The notes beneath the pieces are model-generated. The model saw only the letters and a program-made list of their open reading frames with translations. It made no database searches and had not been told where the DNA came from. This document shows, piece by piece, positions 1 through 8,118 of a stretch of DNA of 64,000 nucleotides. Location of the stretch: positions 118,480 through 182,479 of the forward strand of contig NZ_LMEF01000002.1 of assembly GCF_001427905.1 (NCBI RefSeq), in the 5' to 3' direction. How positions within the stretch are numbered: position 1 is the first letter of the stretch; every line of letters begins with the position of its first letter. Both the position numbers and the translations under genes were made by a program. The stretch is from Flavobacterium sp. Root420 (GTDB lineage: Bacteria; Bacteroidota; Bacteroidia; Flavobacteriales; Flavobacteriaceae).

Positions 1-219
1 AAAACCTATTAAAACAGTTGTTGGAGCTAAACGAATACGTCTAAAACTAAAAACATCTTCATTAAAAACATTCGGATTATCACTTCCTCCACCAGACATT
101 AAGATGAATCCAAGGGCAATTACACCAATTCCAATCAGTAAGATTTTGTAGTTGATGCCGTCAAAAAGGAATTCTTGTTTTTGAGGTTGTTGTTCTTCGT
201 TAGTGCTAATATTTTTCAT
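1..219 (-). CDS. DUF3098 domain membrane protein (3' end outside window)
   Basis: Reading from the ATG at 219 gives 73 codons that run off the window edge, so the C-terminus is missing. The short polar N-terminus is rich in Gln and Glu (NEEQQPQKQEF). A hydrophobic segment follows (about residues 27-41), then the conserved GGGSDNP and the NEDVFSFRRI region, then the start of a second hydrophobic segment. This is the DUF3098 pattern, a two-helix inner-membrane family of unknown function found in Bacteroidota. It lies 53 bp downstream of ftsX on the same strand, the usual neighbour in flavobacteria, so co-transcription is likely. A role in envelope or division biology is only inferred from that neighbourhood. 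Confidence 0.8.
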   Translation of the reverse strand, partial: MKNISTNEEQQPQKQEFLFDGINYKILLIGIGVIALGFILMSGGGSDNPNVFNEDVFSFRRIRLAPTTVLIGF

Positions 220-272
220 TGTTATTGAGTTCAATTTTTTGTTTTTCTGAATATATGACTGCGACTGAATAC

Positions 273-1148
273 TTAATAAAGATCGTCTGTTCTTAAATTC
301 AGGAAACGTTGTGTTGCAAAATGCGTACTTACCCAGGTAATTAAAACTCCTAATCCGAAAACGGCTAATAATACCAATCCAATTAAGGCTTTGTCTTCTA
401 AAATTCCTAATCCAGGGAAATTAGTTTCAACATAAAGCAATAATGCAATTAGAGCAATAATTGCTAATCCGGCGCCTAACATTCCTAGTTTTACACTGCG
501 CATTACAAATGGTTTACGAATAAACGATTTTGTTGCGCCAACCATTTGCATGGTTTTAATGATAAAACGGTTAGAGTGAATGGATAAACGTAGTGAACTG
601 TTGATCAATAAAACGGCGATTATCGCAAGGAAAGCACTGATAATCAAAATCCACATACTTACTTTCTTGATGTTGTCGTTTACCAGATTTACCAATTGTT
701 TATCGTAAACAATATCTTCGATCATGGTATTTTGACGTAAACTGCTTTCAATTTTTGAAATGCTGTCTCTTTCAACATAATCTGCTTTTAAGTGAATGTC
801 GTAGGAATTCAATAATGGATTTTCTCCCAAAAAGGTCAGGAAATCTTCTCCAATAATATCGGTATGTTCTTTTGCTGCTTTTTCTTTAGAAACATAAGCA
901 TAAGATCTTGCGAAAGGTGCTCTTTTTAATTCGGTGTTGAATGCTTTGATAACACTATCATTGGCTTCGTTTTTAAAGAAAACCGTCATTGCGATTTTTT
1001 CTTTAAAATCATTAGCCAGTTTTTTAGAATTGATAATGAATAATCCCAGTACTCCTAAAAGGAATAAAACCAGAAAAACACTTAATACAACCGAAAAATA
1101 AGAGGAAATTAACCTGCGCTTTTGAAATTTATCAAAGTTGGAACTCAT
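273..1148 (-). CDS. ftsX: Cell division ABC-transporter permease-like protein FtsX
   Basis: This 291-residue protein has the FtsX layout. A cytoplasmic N-terminus is followed by one membrane helix (about residues 17-39), a periplasmic domain of about 130 residues, then three further helices (about 165-185, 220-240, 252-275) around the permease-domain motif KTMQMVGATKSFIRKPF. FtsX works with the ATPase FtsE at the division site and controls periplasmic peptidoglycan hydrolases; it does not import a substrate. No ftsE lies in the window, as is common where flavobacterial ftsE and ftsX are unlinked. The start at 1148 gives a lysine/arginine-rich cytoplasmic tail before helix 1. The DUF3098 gene follows on the same strand. 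Confidence 0.93.
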   Translation of the reverse strand: MSSNFDKFQKRRLISSYFSVVLSVFLVLFLLGVLGLFIINSKKLANDFKEKIAMTVFFKNEANDSVIKAFNTELKRAPFARSYAYVSKEKAAKEHTDIIGEDFLTFLGENPLLNSYDIHLKADYVERDSISKIESSLRQNTMIEDIVYDKQLVNLVNDNIKKVSMWILIISAFLAIIAVLLINSSLRLSIHSNRFIIKTMQMVGATKSFIRKPFVMRSVKLGMLGAGLAIIALIALLLYVETNFPGLGILEDKALIGLVLLAVFGLGVLITWVSTHFATQRFLNLRTDDLY

Positions 1149-1326
1149 AGTATGCTTAAATTATGTGGTAAAAATAATAAAGAATTTCTTTATTTGAAGT
1201 TAATAACGATCAAAGTTTTAACTTTTATACCATAAATATACGATTAGATATTTAATAAAAAGTTGATTTAACCGCAAATTGCGGTAAGTTTTACGCCAAG
1301 TTTGCAAAGTTGTTCCTATTTAATCT

Positions 1327-1382
1327 CGCAAAGTCGCGAAGTCGCAAAGTTTTTATATTCTTAGCGACTTCGCGACTTTGCG
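1327..1382. repeat. Perfect 19-bp inverted repeat made of CGCAAAG words
   Basis: Arms 1327-1345 and 1364-1382 are exact reverse complements of 19 bases around an 18-base spacer. Each arm is built from the words CGCAAAG and TCGCGAAG. The surrounding sequence (about 1270-1313 and 1407-1430) contains further imperfectly complementary words (ACCGCAAAT..., ...TGCGGTTAA), so the whole element spans about 160 bp. It fills the gap between ftsX and the 3' end of the TonB receptor gene. It is one member of a family of word-repeat palindromes in this window and is probably a dispersed repeat; a long hairpin in RNA is possible. Confidence 0.75.
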
Positions 1383-1430
1383 TGAAATAAGTTAGCTTCA
1401 TTAGTAAAAACTTAGCGCACTGCGGTTAAA

Positions 1431-3983
1431 TCATTTTGTTTCCCAAACCAATGATAAATAATACAATCCGCCAATTGACGGGCCTCCAAGAATTGAAGTA
1501 TAGGTTTTATTTAAAACATTAGTTCCACCTAATTTTGCTGTAATTCCTTTTTTGAAATTGTAATTTACCTGCGCATCCGTGGTCCAATACGCCGGAACGG
1601 TTCCACTTACCAAGAATGAAACATAATCAAAATTGTTCTGATAACGTGCCGTTACGCTGGCACCAAGATTTTGCCAGATATTATTTGCCATTAAAGTTCC
1701 GTTGATGTTAAATTCAGGCGTATTGAAACCGTCTTCTAAACCATCTTTATCGTCTGTTCGGTCTAATTTTGTGAATGTAACATTTGTTAAGGCGGTAAAA
1801 GTCTGATCAATTCGATATTTTAAACCTAAACTTCCTCCATAATTATAAATTTTACTTTTCGAATTCGTCCACAAACGATAACGATTCTGCGTGTTTTTAG
1901 AATATAAGACAGTCGGAATTAAATTAGGATCGCTTGTATTCGGAATACTGGCTTCAGCCTGTGCGATGAAATTTTTATAGGAGTTGTAATAGAAATCGGC
2001 GTCAATATAAAGATTTTTGTTTAAGGCCATTCCTCTAAAACCAAATTCAAAAGACTTTACAAATTCAGGTTCTAAATATGTGTATGGATTTTTCTGAATC
2101 GTATTTTTATTCTTTTCAATGGCCTGCGCCTGAGTTAAGCCATTTGTGTTTACATCAGTGTTTACCTGCGCCTGAAATTTATCGATTGAAGTTTTGGTAT
2201 AAGAATTCTCAAAAATACCATCTGACATAATTCGCAAACCGCCAACACGTTTTACTCCACCCGAATTCACATTCGAAAATCCTTCGAAAATACTCGGAAA
2301 ACGATATCCGGTTTGGTAGGATGTTCTAAAATTGATGGTTTCTTTTGGCGAATAAACGGCGGTAAATTGAGGGGTAAATTTAGCATCAAAATAATCGGCT
2401 CTGTCAACTCTTAAAGTCGCGCCCAAAGTTAATTTCTCCTGAAATAAATGTTTAGTCAATTGTATAAATGCACCTGTTTTTTGATACGTCAGGTTTTCAG
2501 AATCACTTTTTGGATTAATAAAATAATTTCCATCAGGAACAATTATATAATTTCTATAATCGAATCCGCTTAATAAGTTGGCGTTTATTTTTTCGAAGAA
2601 AGAGGCAAAAGCCTTGTCCCAATTAATCAAACCTTCGCCATGAACCAAAGTCGATTTTGCACGGAGCGCCGCGCCAATATCCCAATTGTTGATGTCGATT
2701 AATTCGTTTTTCTTGTTTTCATAAGCCTCCGTTCCCGGGATAAATCGTCCCTGATCAGAAGAAGTTCTCGCCATTCTGTGCGCATCTGCAACTGTTGCGC
2801 CACCAGTAATTGCATTTTTATAAGCGGTTGTATAATCGGCAAACCATTTATCATCTGATTTAAAAGCGCGATCCATATTTTCGGCTAAAGACCGCATATT
2901 ATAAGAGTCTCCGGTATTTTCCATTGTCGCGTATGCTTTTATCTGAAAAATAGGTGTGTGATAATCAACTGCAAATTGATTTAAAGTATAATTGTCTAAT
3001 CTAAATCGATTTGAACGTTGATAAATCGTATTAATTAAAGCGGTTTTATAAGTTATCGAAAGTTCATTTCCTTTTCTTGGACGGAAATAAAAACTAACAT
3101 CTGCTTTATAATTTTTGATGTCGTAATCAGAAATATCAGTTTCACGATATCCTGTTCTGGCAACAACGTAATTTTTGCCATTTAAATTTAATGTTTTTCG
3201 ATTTGCCGATTCATTTCCGTAACCGTTCGCTTCATCGTAAGCCGGATTATCAGCGCCAAATAAATTGGTTGAAGCATTGGCAAGTGGCGCTAAATCCGTT
3301 CGGTCGTCGGCAACCCAATCTGTTCCGCCGGTTGAAGACGCATTTATTTTGAAGGCGATTTTTTCATTAAATGCTTTGGCAAATCTCAAATTAAATTGCG
3401 AATACACTTTCGGTGAAAATCGATCAATATTGCCAGCGTGATTTACACCAGTTAATTGCTGAATAGCGATGCCTTGATATTCAAATGGATTTTTAGTCTG
3501 AATATTCGCCAGACCATTAATAGCATTCATTCCGTACAAAGCTGCTGCCGTTCCCGGAATAATTTCGATTTTATCAATATCAAGATCGTTTGCTCCGAGT
3601 GCATTGGCGATAGGAGCGCCTAAATGTGGTGCCTGATTGTCGATTCCGTCCACTAATTGCGCAAATCTTACATTCGTCGAATTAGCAAAACCTCTCGTAT
3701 TAATTACTTTAAAACCTAAACTTGGCGTAATAATCTGGACACCTTTTACATTTTCGAGTGCTTCATAAATAGTTGGTGATCCCATTTTTTTGGCTTCCGC
3801 CGATTTCAATTGCTCAATACTTATAGGAGAACGCATAATATTTTCAGATCGACGGGAAGCGCTAATCACAACTTCGTTTAAATCTTCTTTTTTGATACTG
3901 TCCTGAACTGTTTTGGGTTTTTCGGTTTGAGAAAAACTTTTTAGGCTTATAAAAAATAGAAACAGATATATTTTTAATTTCAT
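1431..3983 (-). CDS. TonB-dependent outer-membrane receptor, possibly for molybdate
   Basis: The 850-residue protein starts with a signal peptide (MKLKIYLFLFFISLKSFSQ). A plug domain follows from about residue 40 (VVISASRRSENI, then LVDGIDNQAP and IEIIPGTAAALYGMNAINGL), and then a 22-strand-type barrel ending in an aromatic-rich strand (GLYYLSLVWETK). It lacks the N-terminal carboxypeptidase-like domain of many Bacteroidota receptors and has no SusD partner. The family imports scarce ligands using TonB energy. It lies 97 bp downstream of a ModE-like regulator gene on the same strand, so one transcript is likely. Molybdate or a molybdenum chelate is the inferred ligand from that linkage alone; siderophore uptake remains possible. 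Confidence 0.85.
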   Translation of the reverse strand: MKLKIYLFLFFISLKSFSQTEKPKTVQDSIKKEDLNEVVISASRRSENIMRSPISIEQLKSAEAKKMGSPTIYEALENVKGVQIITPSLGFKVINTRGFANSTNVRFAQLVDGIDNQAPHLGAPIANALGANDLDIDKIEIIPGTAAALYGMNAINGLANIQTKNPFEYQGIAIQQLTGVNHAGNIDRFSPKVYSQFNLRFAKAFNEKIAFKINASSTGGTDWVADDRTDLAPLANASTNLFGADNPAYDEANGYGNESANRKTLNLNGKNYVVARTGYRETDISDYDIKNYKADVSFYFRPRKGNELSITYKTALINTIYQRSNRFRLDNYTLNQFAVDYHTPIFQIKAYATMENTGDSYNMRSLAENMDRAFKSDDKWFADYTTAYKNAITGGATVADAHRMARTSSDQGRFIPGTEAYENKKNELIDINNWDIGAALRAKSTLVHGEGLINWDKAFASFFEKINANLLSGFDYRNYIIVPDGNYFINPKSDSENLTYQKTGAFIQLTKHLFQEKLTLGATLRVDRADYFDAKFTPQFTAVYSPKETINFRTSYQTGYRFPSIFEGFSNVNSGGVKRVGGLRIMSDGIFENSYTKTSIDKFQAQVNTDVNTNGLTQAQAIEKNKNTIQKNPYTYLEPEFVKSFEFGFRGMALNKNLYIDADFYYNSYKNFIAQAEASIPNTSDPNLIPTVLYSKNTQNRYRLWTNSKSKIYNYGGSLGLKYRIDQTFTALTNVTFTKLDRTDDKDGLEDGFNTPEFNINGTLMANNIWQNLGASVTARYQNNFDYVSFLVSGTVPAYWTTDAQVNYNFKKGITAKLGGTNVLNKTYTSILGGPSIGGLYYLSLVWETK

Positions 3984-4080
3984 AATCTTAGTTTGAATTT
4001 CAGTATGTTTTTAAATGAATACTGAAGATTGTAAAAAATGGTTGTGGTTGTTTTGTTTTTTAAAATAAAATTAATGAGTT

Positions 4081-4428
4081 TTAAAATTTTAGATTTTGGG
4101 TTTCTTTTAAAGCAAAGTCTTTAATACGTTTTTCGATTTCATAAAAGATAATAATCGCTTTTTCTCCGGCTTCAGTTAGTTTTGCACCGCCACCGCCTTT
4201 TCCGCCAAGCAGTTTTTCAACCAACGGACTTTCGGCACGCTGATTCATTTCTTCCACTAATTGCCAGGCCTGACGATACGCCATTTTCATTTCTTTAGCA
4301 GCATTGGTAATAGAACCCGTTTTTCGAATATTTTCAAGAAGCCAGATTTTTCCAATTCCTAAAAAGGCGCCTTCGGATTCTTCAATCCAAACCCGAACTT
4401 CAACATTATATTTTTTACGGTCAGCCAT
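4081..4428 (-). CDS. ModE-like winged helix-turn-helix regulator without effector domain
   Basis: This 115-residue protein matches the N-terminal DNA-binding domain of ModE/LysR-type proteins: KTGSITNAAKEMKMAYRQAW for the helix-turn-helix (about residues 36-55), LVEEMNQRA, then the glycine-rich wing LLGGKGGGGAKLTEAG. ModE controls molybdate uptake in many bacteria. The molybdate-binding C-terminal domains of E. coli ModE are absent, so ligand sensing, if any, must occur elsewhere. The gene precedes the TonB receptor on the minus strand. A TATTTTTG -7 element lies 23 bases before the start (4459 to 4452) and a large palindrome lies farther upstream at 4580-4617, a candidate autoregulatory operator. 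Confidence 0.8.
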   Translation of the reverse strand: MADRKKYNVEVRVWIEESEGAFLGIGKIWLLENIRKTGSITNAAKEMKMAYRQAWQLVEEMNQRAESPLVEKLLGGKGGGGAKLTEAGEKAIIIFYEIEKRIKDFALKETQNLKF

Positions 4429-4451
4429 TTTAGATTTTTTAAATGCTAGTA

Positions 4452-4459
4452 CAAAAATA
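4452..4459 (-). promoter_or_regulatory. -7 promoter element for the ModE-like gene
   Basis: On the minus strand the bases read TATTTTTG, an exact match to the flavobacterial -7 consensus TAnnTTTG, giving a leader of about 18 bases before the ATG at 4428. No clear TTG lies at the expected -33 position, so this promoter may need an activator. Confidence 0.45.
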
Positions 4460-4494
4460 GGTATTAAGCTTTAATATTATTCTTTGTTTATGCC

Positions 4495-4537
4495 GGACTG
4501 AAGTCCAGCCCTACAATATGGTTCGTTCCTATGGAAC
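4495..4537. repeat. REP-like double hairpin
   Basis: Two small perfect hairpins lie side by side: GGACT/AGTCC at 4495-4506 and GTTCC/GGAAC at 4525-4537, joined by AGCCCTAC. The layout resembles REP-type elements mobilised by REP-associated tyrosine transposases. No transposase is present in the window, so the classification is an inference. Confidence 0.4.
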
Positions 4538-4579
4538 TTTATTGCTTCGGAAATTATTTTTTCTACGTATCAGAATCCA

Positions 4580-4617
4580 AAAATACGTATTTTTACTTAA
4601 TTAAAAATACGTATTTT
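4580..4617. promoter_or_regulatory. 38-bp palindrome with two TACGTA cores, candidate operator
   Basis: Bases 4580-4617 are a palindrome with only one mismatched pair (4596/4601). Each half contains the self-complementary core ATACGTAT, the centres being 24 bp apart; a third partial core (CTACGTAT) lies at 4563-4570. The palindrome sits between the divergent ModE-like gene and leuS, about 31 bp upstream of the leuS -33 element and about 120 bp upstream of the ModE-like -7 element. ModE proteins bind long AT-rich palindromes as dimers, so this is a reasonable site for the adjacent regulator. Its core differs from the E. coli ModE site. Confidence 0.5.
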
Positions 4618-4647
4618 GTTATTTTATTTGTTTGTCAATGAAATAGC

Positions 4648-4678
4648 TTTGGTACAATCTACAATAAATGTAAATTTG
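4648..4678 (+). promoter_or_regulatory. leuS promoter of the flavobacterial type
   Basis: TTTG at 4648-4651 (-33) is separated by 19 bases from TAAATTTG at 4671-4678 (-7, exact TAnnTTTG). The predicted transcript has a leader of about 55 bases composed of CTTAG-type word repeats before the leuS ATG. Confidence 0.65.
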
Positions 4679-4740
4679 CGCCTAATTAATCAGTGAAAAG
4701 CCTTAGAGCCTTAGTCACTTAGAATCTTAGTCACTTAAAA

Positions 4741-7700
4741 ATGAAATACAATCCAAACGAAATCGAAGAAAAATGGCAAAAATATTGGGCTGAAAACCAA
4801 ACTTTTGCTGCAAGTAACAATTCTGAAAAACCAAAGCATTATGTGCTGGACATGTTTCCTTATCCATCAGGAGCGGGATTACACGTTGGGCATCCGTTGG
4901 GGTATATTGCTTCAGATGTTTATTCTCGTTTCAAAAGACATCAGGGTTTCAATGTTTTGCACCCAATGGGATATGACAGTTTTGGATTGCCTGCAGAACA
5001 ATATGCGATTCAGACAGGACAACGTCCCGAAGATACAACGCGCGTAAACATTGACGGTGGAGTTGATAAAGAAGGAAAACAAATTGCCGGATACAGAAAA
5101 CAATTAGATAAAATTGGGTTTTCATTTGACTGGAGCCGCGAAGTGCGTACTTCAAATCCGGATTATTACAAACATACACAATGGATTTTTATCCAATTAT
5201 TCAATTCATGGTATTGTAAAAAACAAGGGAAAGCTTTTGATATTTCTGAGCTTGTAACTGTTTTTGAAGAAGAAGGAAATAAATTGGTTGAAGCAGTTTG
5301 CGATGATAACGTTGCCATTTTTACTGCAGCAGAATGGAATTCGTATTCGGATGACCAAAAAGAAAAAATCCTTTTGCAATACAGAATGACGTATTTGGCA
5401 GAAACAGAAGTAAACTGGTGTCCTGGTTTAGGAACTGTTTTGGCAAATGACGAAATCGTAAACGGAGTTTCGGAACGTGGAGGATATCCTGTAATCCGTA
5501 AAAAAATGACGCAATGGAGCATGCGTATTTCTGCGTATGCAGAACGTTTGTTGCAAGGTTTAAATGATATTGACTGGAGTGAATCTATAAAAGAATCACA
5601 AAGAAACTGGATTGGAAAATCTGTTGGTGCGATGGTTTCATTTAAAGTCAAAAGTCAAAAGTCGCAAGTCCCAAGTGAAGCTACACTTTCGGACTTTGGA
5701 CATTCGACTTTAGACTCTTTTATTGATGTATTCACAACTCGTCCTGATACTATTTTTGGAGTAACTTTTATGACTTTGGCTCCGGAACATGATTTGGTAG
5801 CAAAAATTACAACTCCGGAACAAAAAGCTACGGTTGAAGCGTATATCGAAAAAACAGCAAAACGTTCAGAGCGTGAGCGTATGGCTGATGTGAAAACCAT
5901 TTCCGGAGTATTTACAGGAGCCTATGCCGAACATCCTTTTACAAAAGAAGCAATTCCGGTTTGGATTGGAGATTACGTTTTGGCAGGTTACGGAACAGGC
6001 GCTGTAATGGCGGTTCCTTGCGGAGACGAAAGAGATTACGCTTTTGCGAATTTCTTTAAAGGTCAAAACGGAATGCCGGAAATCAAGAATATTTTTGCAA
6101 ATGTTGATATTTCTGAAGCGGCTTACGGTTCAAAAGACAATGTTGAAATCGCCAATTCTGATTTCTTAAACGGATTAAATTACAAAGAAGCAACTCAGGC
6201 TGTTATTACAGCTTTAGAAAAAATAGGACAAGGAAGCGGAAAAACAAATTACCGTTTGCGTGATGCTGTTTTTTCCCGCCAACGTTATTGGGGAGAACCT
6301 TTCCCGGTTTATTATGTAAATGGTTTGCCAAAAATGATTGATTCACAGCATTTACCAATCATTTTACCAGAAGTTGAGAAATATTTACCAACCGAAGATG
6401 GTTTGCCTCCGTTAGGAAATGCAGCTGTTTGGGCTTGGGATTCAAAAAATAATAAAGTTATCAATACTGATTTGGTTGACAATGTGACAATTTTTCCTTT
6501 AGAGTTGAACACGATGCCAGGTTGGGCAGGAAGTTCATGGTACTGGATGCGTTATATGGATGCACACAATGAAGATGAATTTGCAAGCAAGGAAGCTTTG
6601 GCGTATTGGGAAAGTGTAGATTTATATATTGGAGGAAGTGAGCACGCAACCGGACACTTATTATACTCTCGTTTCTGGAATAAATTCTTAAAAGACAAAG
6701 GTTTTGCTCCAACTGAAGAACCCTTTAAAAAACTGATCAATCAGGGAATGATTTTGGGAACTAGTGCTTTTGTTTATAGATTAAATGTAAATTTTGAGCA
6801 ACAGTTTGTAGGGGACAATATAAAATCTGAATGTTTTGAGAGTTCAAATGTTTTAGTATCTAGTAATTTAGTGAAGAATTATATAAAGAATGGCGATGAT
6901 TCTTTCGTTAATGATCATGTTAATGAATTTGTTAGTTCTGTCATTAATTCGTATAACAGTAGCGGTAGTGTTACCTTAACTTTTTTGAATTATAGTTTTG
7001 ATCCGATTCATGCTGATGTTGCTTTAGTAAATTCTTCGGATGAATTAGATGTTGAAAAATTCAGAAATTGGAGAGAAGATTACGGAAATGCAACCTTTAT
7101 TACAGAAAACGGAAAATACATTGTAGGCCGTGAAGTCGAAAAAATGTCAAAATCGAAATACAACGTAGTAACGCCGGATGATATTTGTGCTGAATATGGT
7201 GCTGATACATTGCGTTTGTACGAAATGTTTTTAGGTCCGTTAGAGCAGGCAAAACCTTGGAATACCGCTGGAATTTCGGGAGTATTCGGTTTCCTGAAAA
7301 AATTGTGGCGTTTGTATATCGATGAGAATAACGGTTTAATCGTAAACAACGACGAACCAACAAAAGACAACTTAAAATCATTACATAAAACCATTAAAAA
7401 AGTGGCAGAAGATATTGAGAATTTCTCTTTCAATACTTCGGTTTCTCAGTTTATGATTTGTGTAAATGAATTGTCTTCTCAAAATTGTCATTCAAGAGCA
7501 ATCTTAGAGCCATTGGCAATTCTGGTTTCACCTTATGCACCACACATTGCAGAAGAATTATGGGCACAATTGGGTCATACGACTTCAATTGCAACGGTTG
7601 ATTTTCCTGTTTTTGATGCTAAATATTTGGTAGAAAGCAGTAAAGAATATCCAGTTTCTTTCAACGGAAAAATGCGTTTCACTATCGAATTGCCTTTGGA

Positions 7701-7824
7701 TTTAACCGCTGCGCAAATCGAAGAAATCATTATGAAAGATGAAAGAACATTACGTCAATTAGACGGAAGAACTCCAAACAAAGTGATTATTGTTCCTGGA
7801 AAAATCATCAACCTTGTAGGGTAA
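4741..7824 (+). CDS. leuS: Leucyl-tRNA synthetase with two extra insertions
   Basis: Charges tRNA-Leu in the cytoplasm. The class I signatures are present: HVGH at residues 48-51 and KMSKS at 801-805. The editing domain carries TTRPDT (332-337) and GTGAVMAVPCGDERDYAF. At 1027 residues it is longer than most bacterial LeuRS proteins. Two segments explain part of the excess. Residues about 302-326 are encoded by a palindromic AAAGTC-word repeat at the edge of the editing domain. Residues about 680-760, in the leucine-specific region before KMSKS, form a long Ser/Asn/Val-rich stretch encoded by very AT-rich DNA. Both keep the frame and all catalytic motifs, so the enzyme is probably active. It has its own promoter. 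Confidence 0.97.
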   Translation: MKYNPNEIEEKWQKYWAENQTFAASNNSEKPKHYVLDMFPYPSGAGLHVGHPLGYIASDVYSRFKRHQGFNVLHPMGYDSFGLPAEQYAIQTGQRPEDTTRVNIDGGVDKEGKQIAGYRKQLDKIGFSFDWSREVRTSNPDYYKHTQWIFIQLFNSWYCKKQGKAFDISELVTVFEEEGNKLVEAVCDDNVAIFTAAEWNSYSDDQKEKILLQYRMTYLAETEVNWCPGLGTVLANDEIVNGVSERGGYPVIRKKMTQWSMRISAYAERLLQGLNDIDWSESIKESQRNWIGKSVGAMVSFKVKSQKSQVPSEATLSDFGHSTLDSFIDVFTTRPDTIFGVTFMTLAPEHDLVAKITTPEQKATVEAYIEKTAKRSERERMADVKTISGVFTGAYAEHPFTKEAIPVWIGDYVLAGYGTGAVMAVPCGDERDYAFANFFKGQNGMPEIKNIFANVDISEAAYGSKDNVEIANSDFLNGLNYKEATQAVITALEKIGQGSGKTNYRLRDAVFSRQRYWGEPFPVYYVNGLPKMIDSQHLPIILPEVEKYLPTEDGLPPLGNAAVWAWDSKNNKVINTDLVDNVTIFPLELNTMPGWAGSSWYWMRYMDAHNEDEFASKEALAYWESVDLYIGGSEHATGHLLYSRFWNKFLKDKGFAPTEEPFKKLINQGMILGTSAFVYRLNVNFEQQFVGDNIKSECFESSNVLVSSNLVKNYIKNGDDSFVNDHVNEFVSSVINSYNSSGSVTLTFLNYSFDPIHADVALVNSSDELDVEKFRNWREDYGNATFITENGKYIVGREVEKMSKSKYNVVTPDDICAEYGADTLRLYEMFLGPLEQAKPWNTAGISGVFGFLKKLWRLYIDENNGLIVNNDEPTKDNLKSLHKTIKKVAEDIENFSFNTSVSQFMICVNELSSQNCHSRAILEPLAILVSPYAPHIAEELWAQLGHTTSIATVDFPVFDAKYLVESSKEYPVSFNGKMRFTIELPLDLTAAQIEEIIMKDERTLRQLDGRTPNKVIIVPGKIINLVG
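5644..5715. repeat. AAAGTC-word palindromic repeat inserted in the leuS reading frame
   Basis: The left arm (5647-5677) consists of AAAAGTC and CAAGTC words. The right arm (5684-5715) is its imperfect reverse complement, with about 25 of 31 positions pairing. The same words appear in non-coding DNA at 61346-61375. Here they encode residues about 302-326 of LeuRS, immediately before the editing-domain motif TTRPDT. The neighbouring protein sequence is normal on both sides, so this looks like an intergenic repeat that entered a gene in frame. Confidence 0.7.
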
Positions 7825-7831
7825 TAATTTA

Positions 7832-8034
7832 AAATTCCAATATTTAAAATTCCAAATTCCAATTTTACGATTGGGGTTTGGGATTTTTTTTACGCATACT
7901 TTTCCGCCACGAATTGCACGAATTAATTTTAAAAATTAGTGAATTGCTTCGCCTGTTCGCTATCGCTCGGGTCGTGGCGGAAATTTAGCGTGTTTATTTT
8001 TTGGAATTTGGAATTTTTGAATTGAAATTTATTT
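7832..8034. repeat. ~190-bp repeat, copy 1, upstream of the sigma operon
   Basis: This segment shares long stretches with 10024-10220 in the same order. Both have an ATTCCAA-word region, GTTTGGGATTTTTTT, then an inverted repeat whose outer arms here are 7901-7912 and 7972-7983 (TTTCCGCCACGA and its exact complement), with GAATTGCTTCGCCTG and GCTATCGCTCGGGT between them. The T-rich run after the first part could terminate leuS transcription. It fills the leuS to hydrolase gap together with the candidate ECF promoter. Confidence 0.75.
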
Positions 8035-8049
8035 TTTTTTCAAAAAATC

Positions 8050-8074
8050 TGTAACATTTTAAAACCTCTCGTAT
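8050..8074 (+). promoter_or_regulatory. Candidate ECF-sigma promoter of the hydrolase-sigma operon
   Basis: TGTAAC at 8050-8055 and CGTAT at 8070-8074, 14 bases apart, resemble the AAC...CGT form of promoters read by extracytoplasmic-function sigma factors. No TAnnTTTG housekeeping element is seen nearby. ECF genes often control their own operon, so this would be an autoregulatory promoter for the three genes that follow. The spacing is slightly short, hence the moderate confidence. Confidence 0.4.
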
Positions 8075-8118
8075 CCAAAAGGCGAATTAAATCATTTAAC
8101 AACTTAAATCTCTTAAAA

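Noticed and set aside
5166..5651. 161-codon open frame on the minus strand inside leuS
   Set aside because: Lies wholly within the confidently coding leuS and has Ser/Cys/Lys-rich sequence with no motif; antisense frame of biased codons.
5641..5722. Repeat insertion disrupting leuS
   Set aside because: The frame is kept, motifs before and after are intact and there is no second leuS in the window, so loss of function is unlikely.
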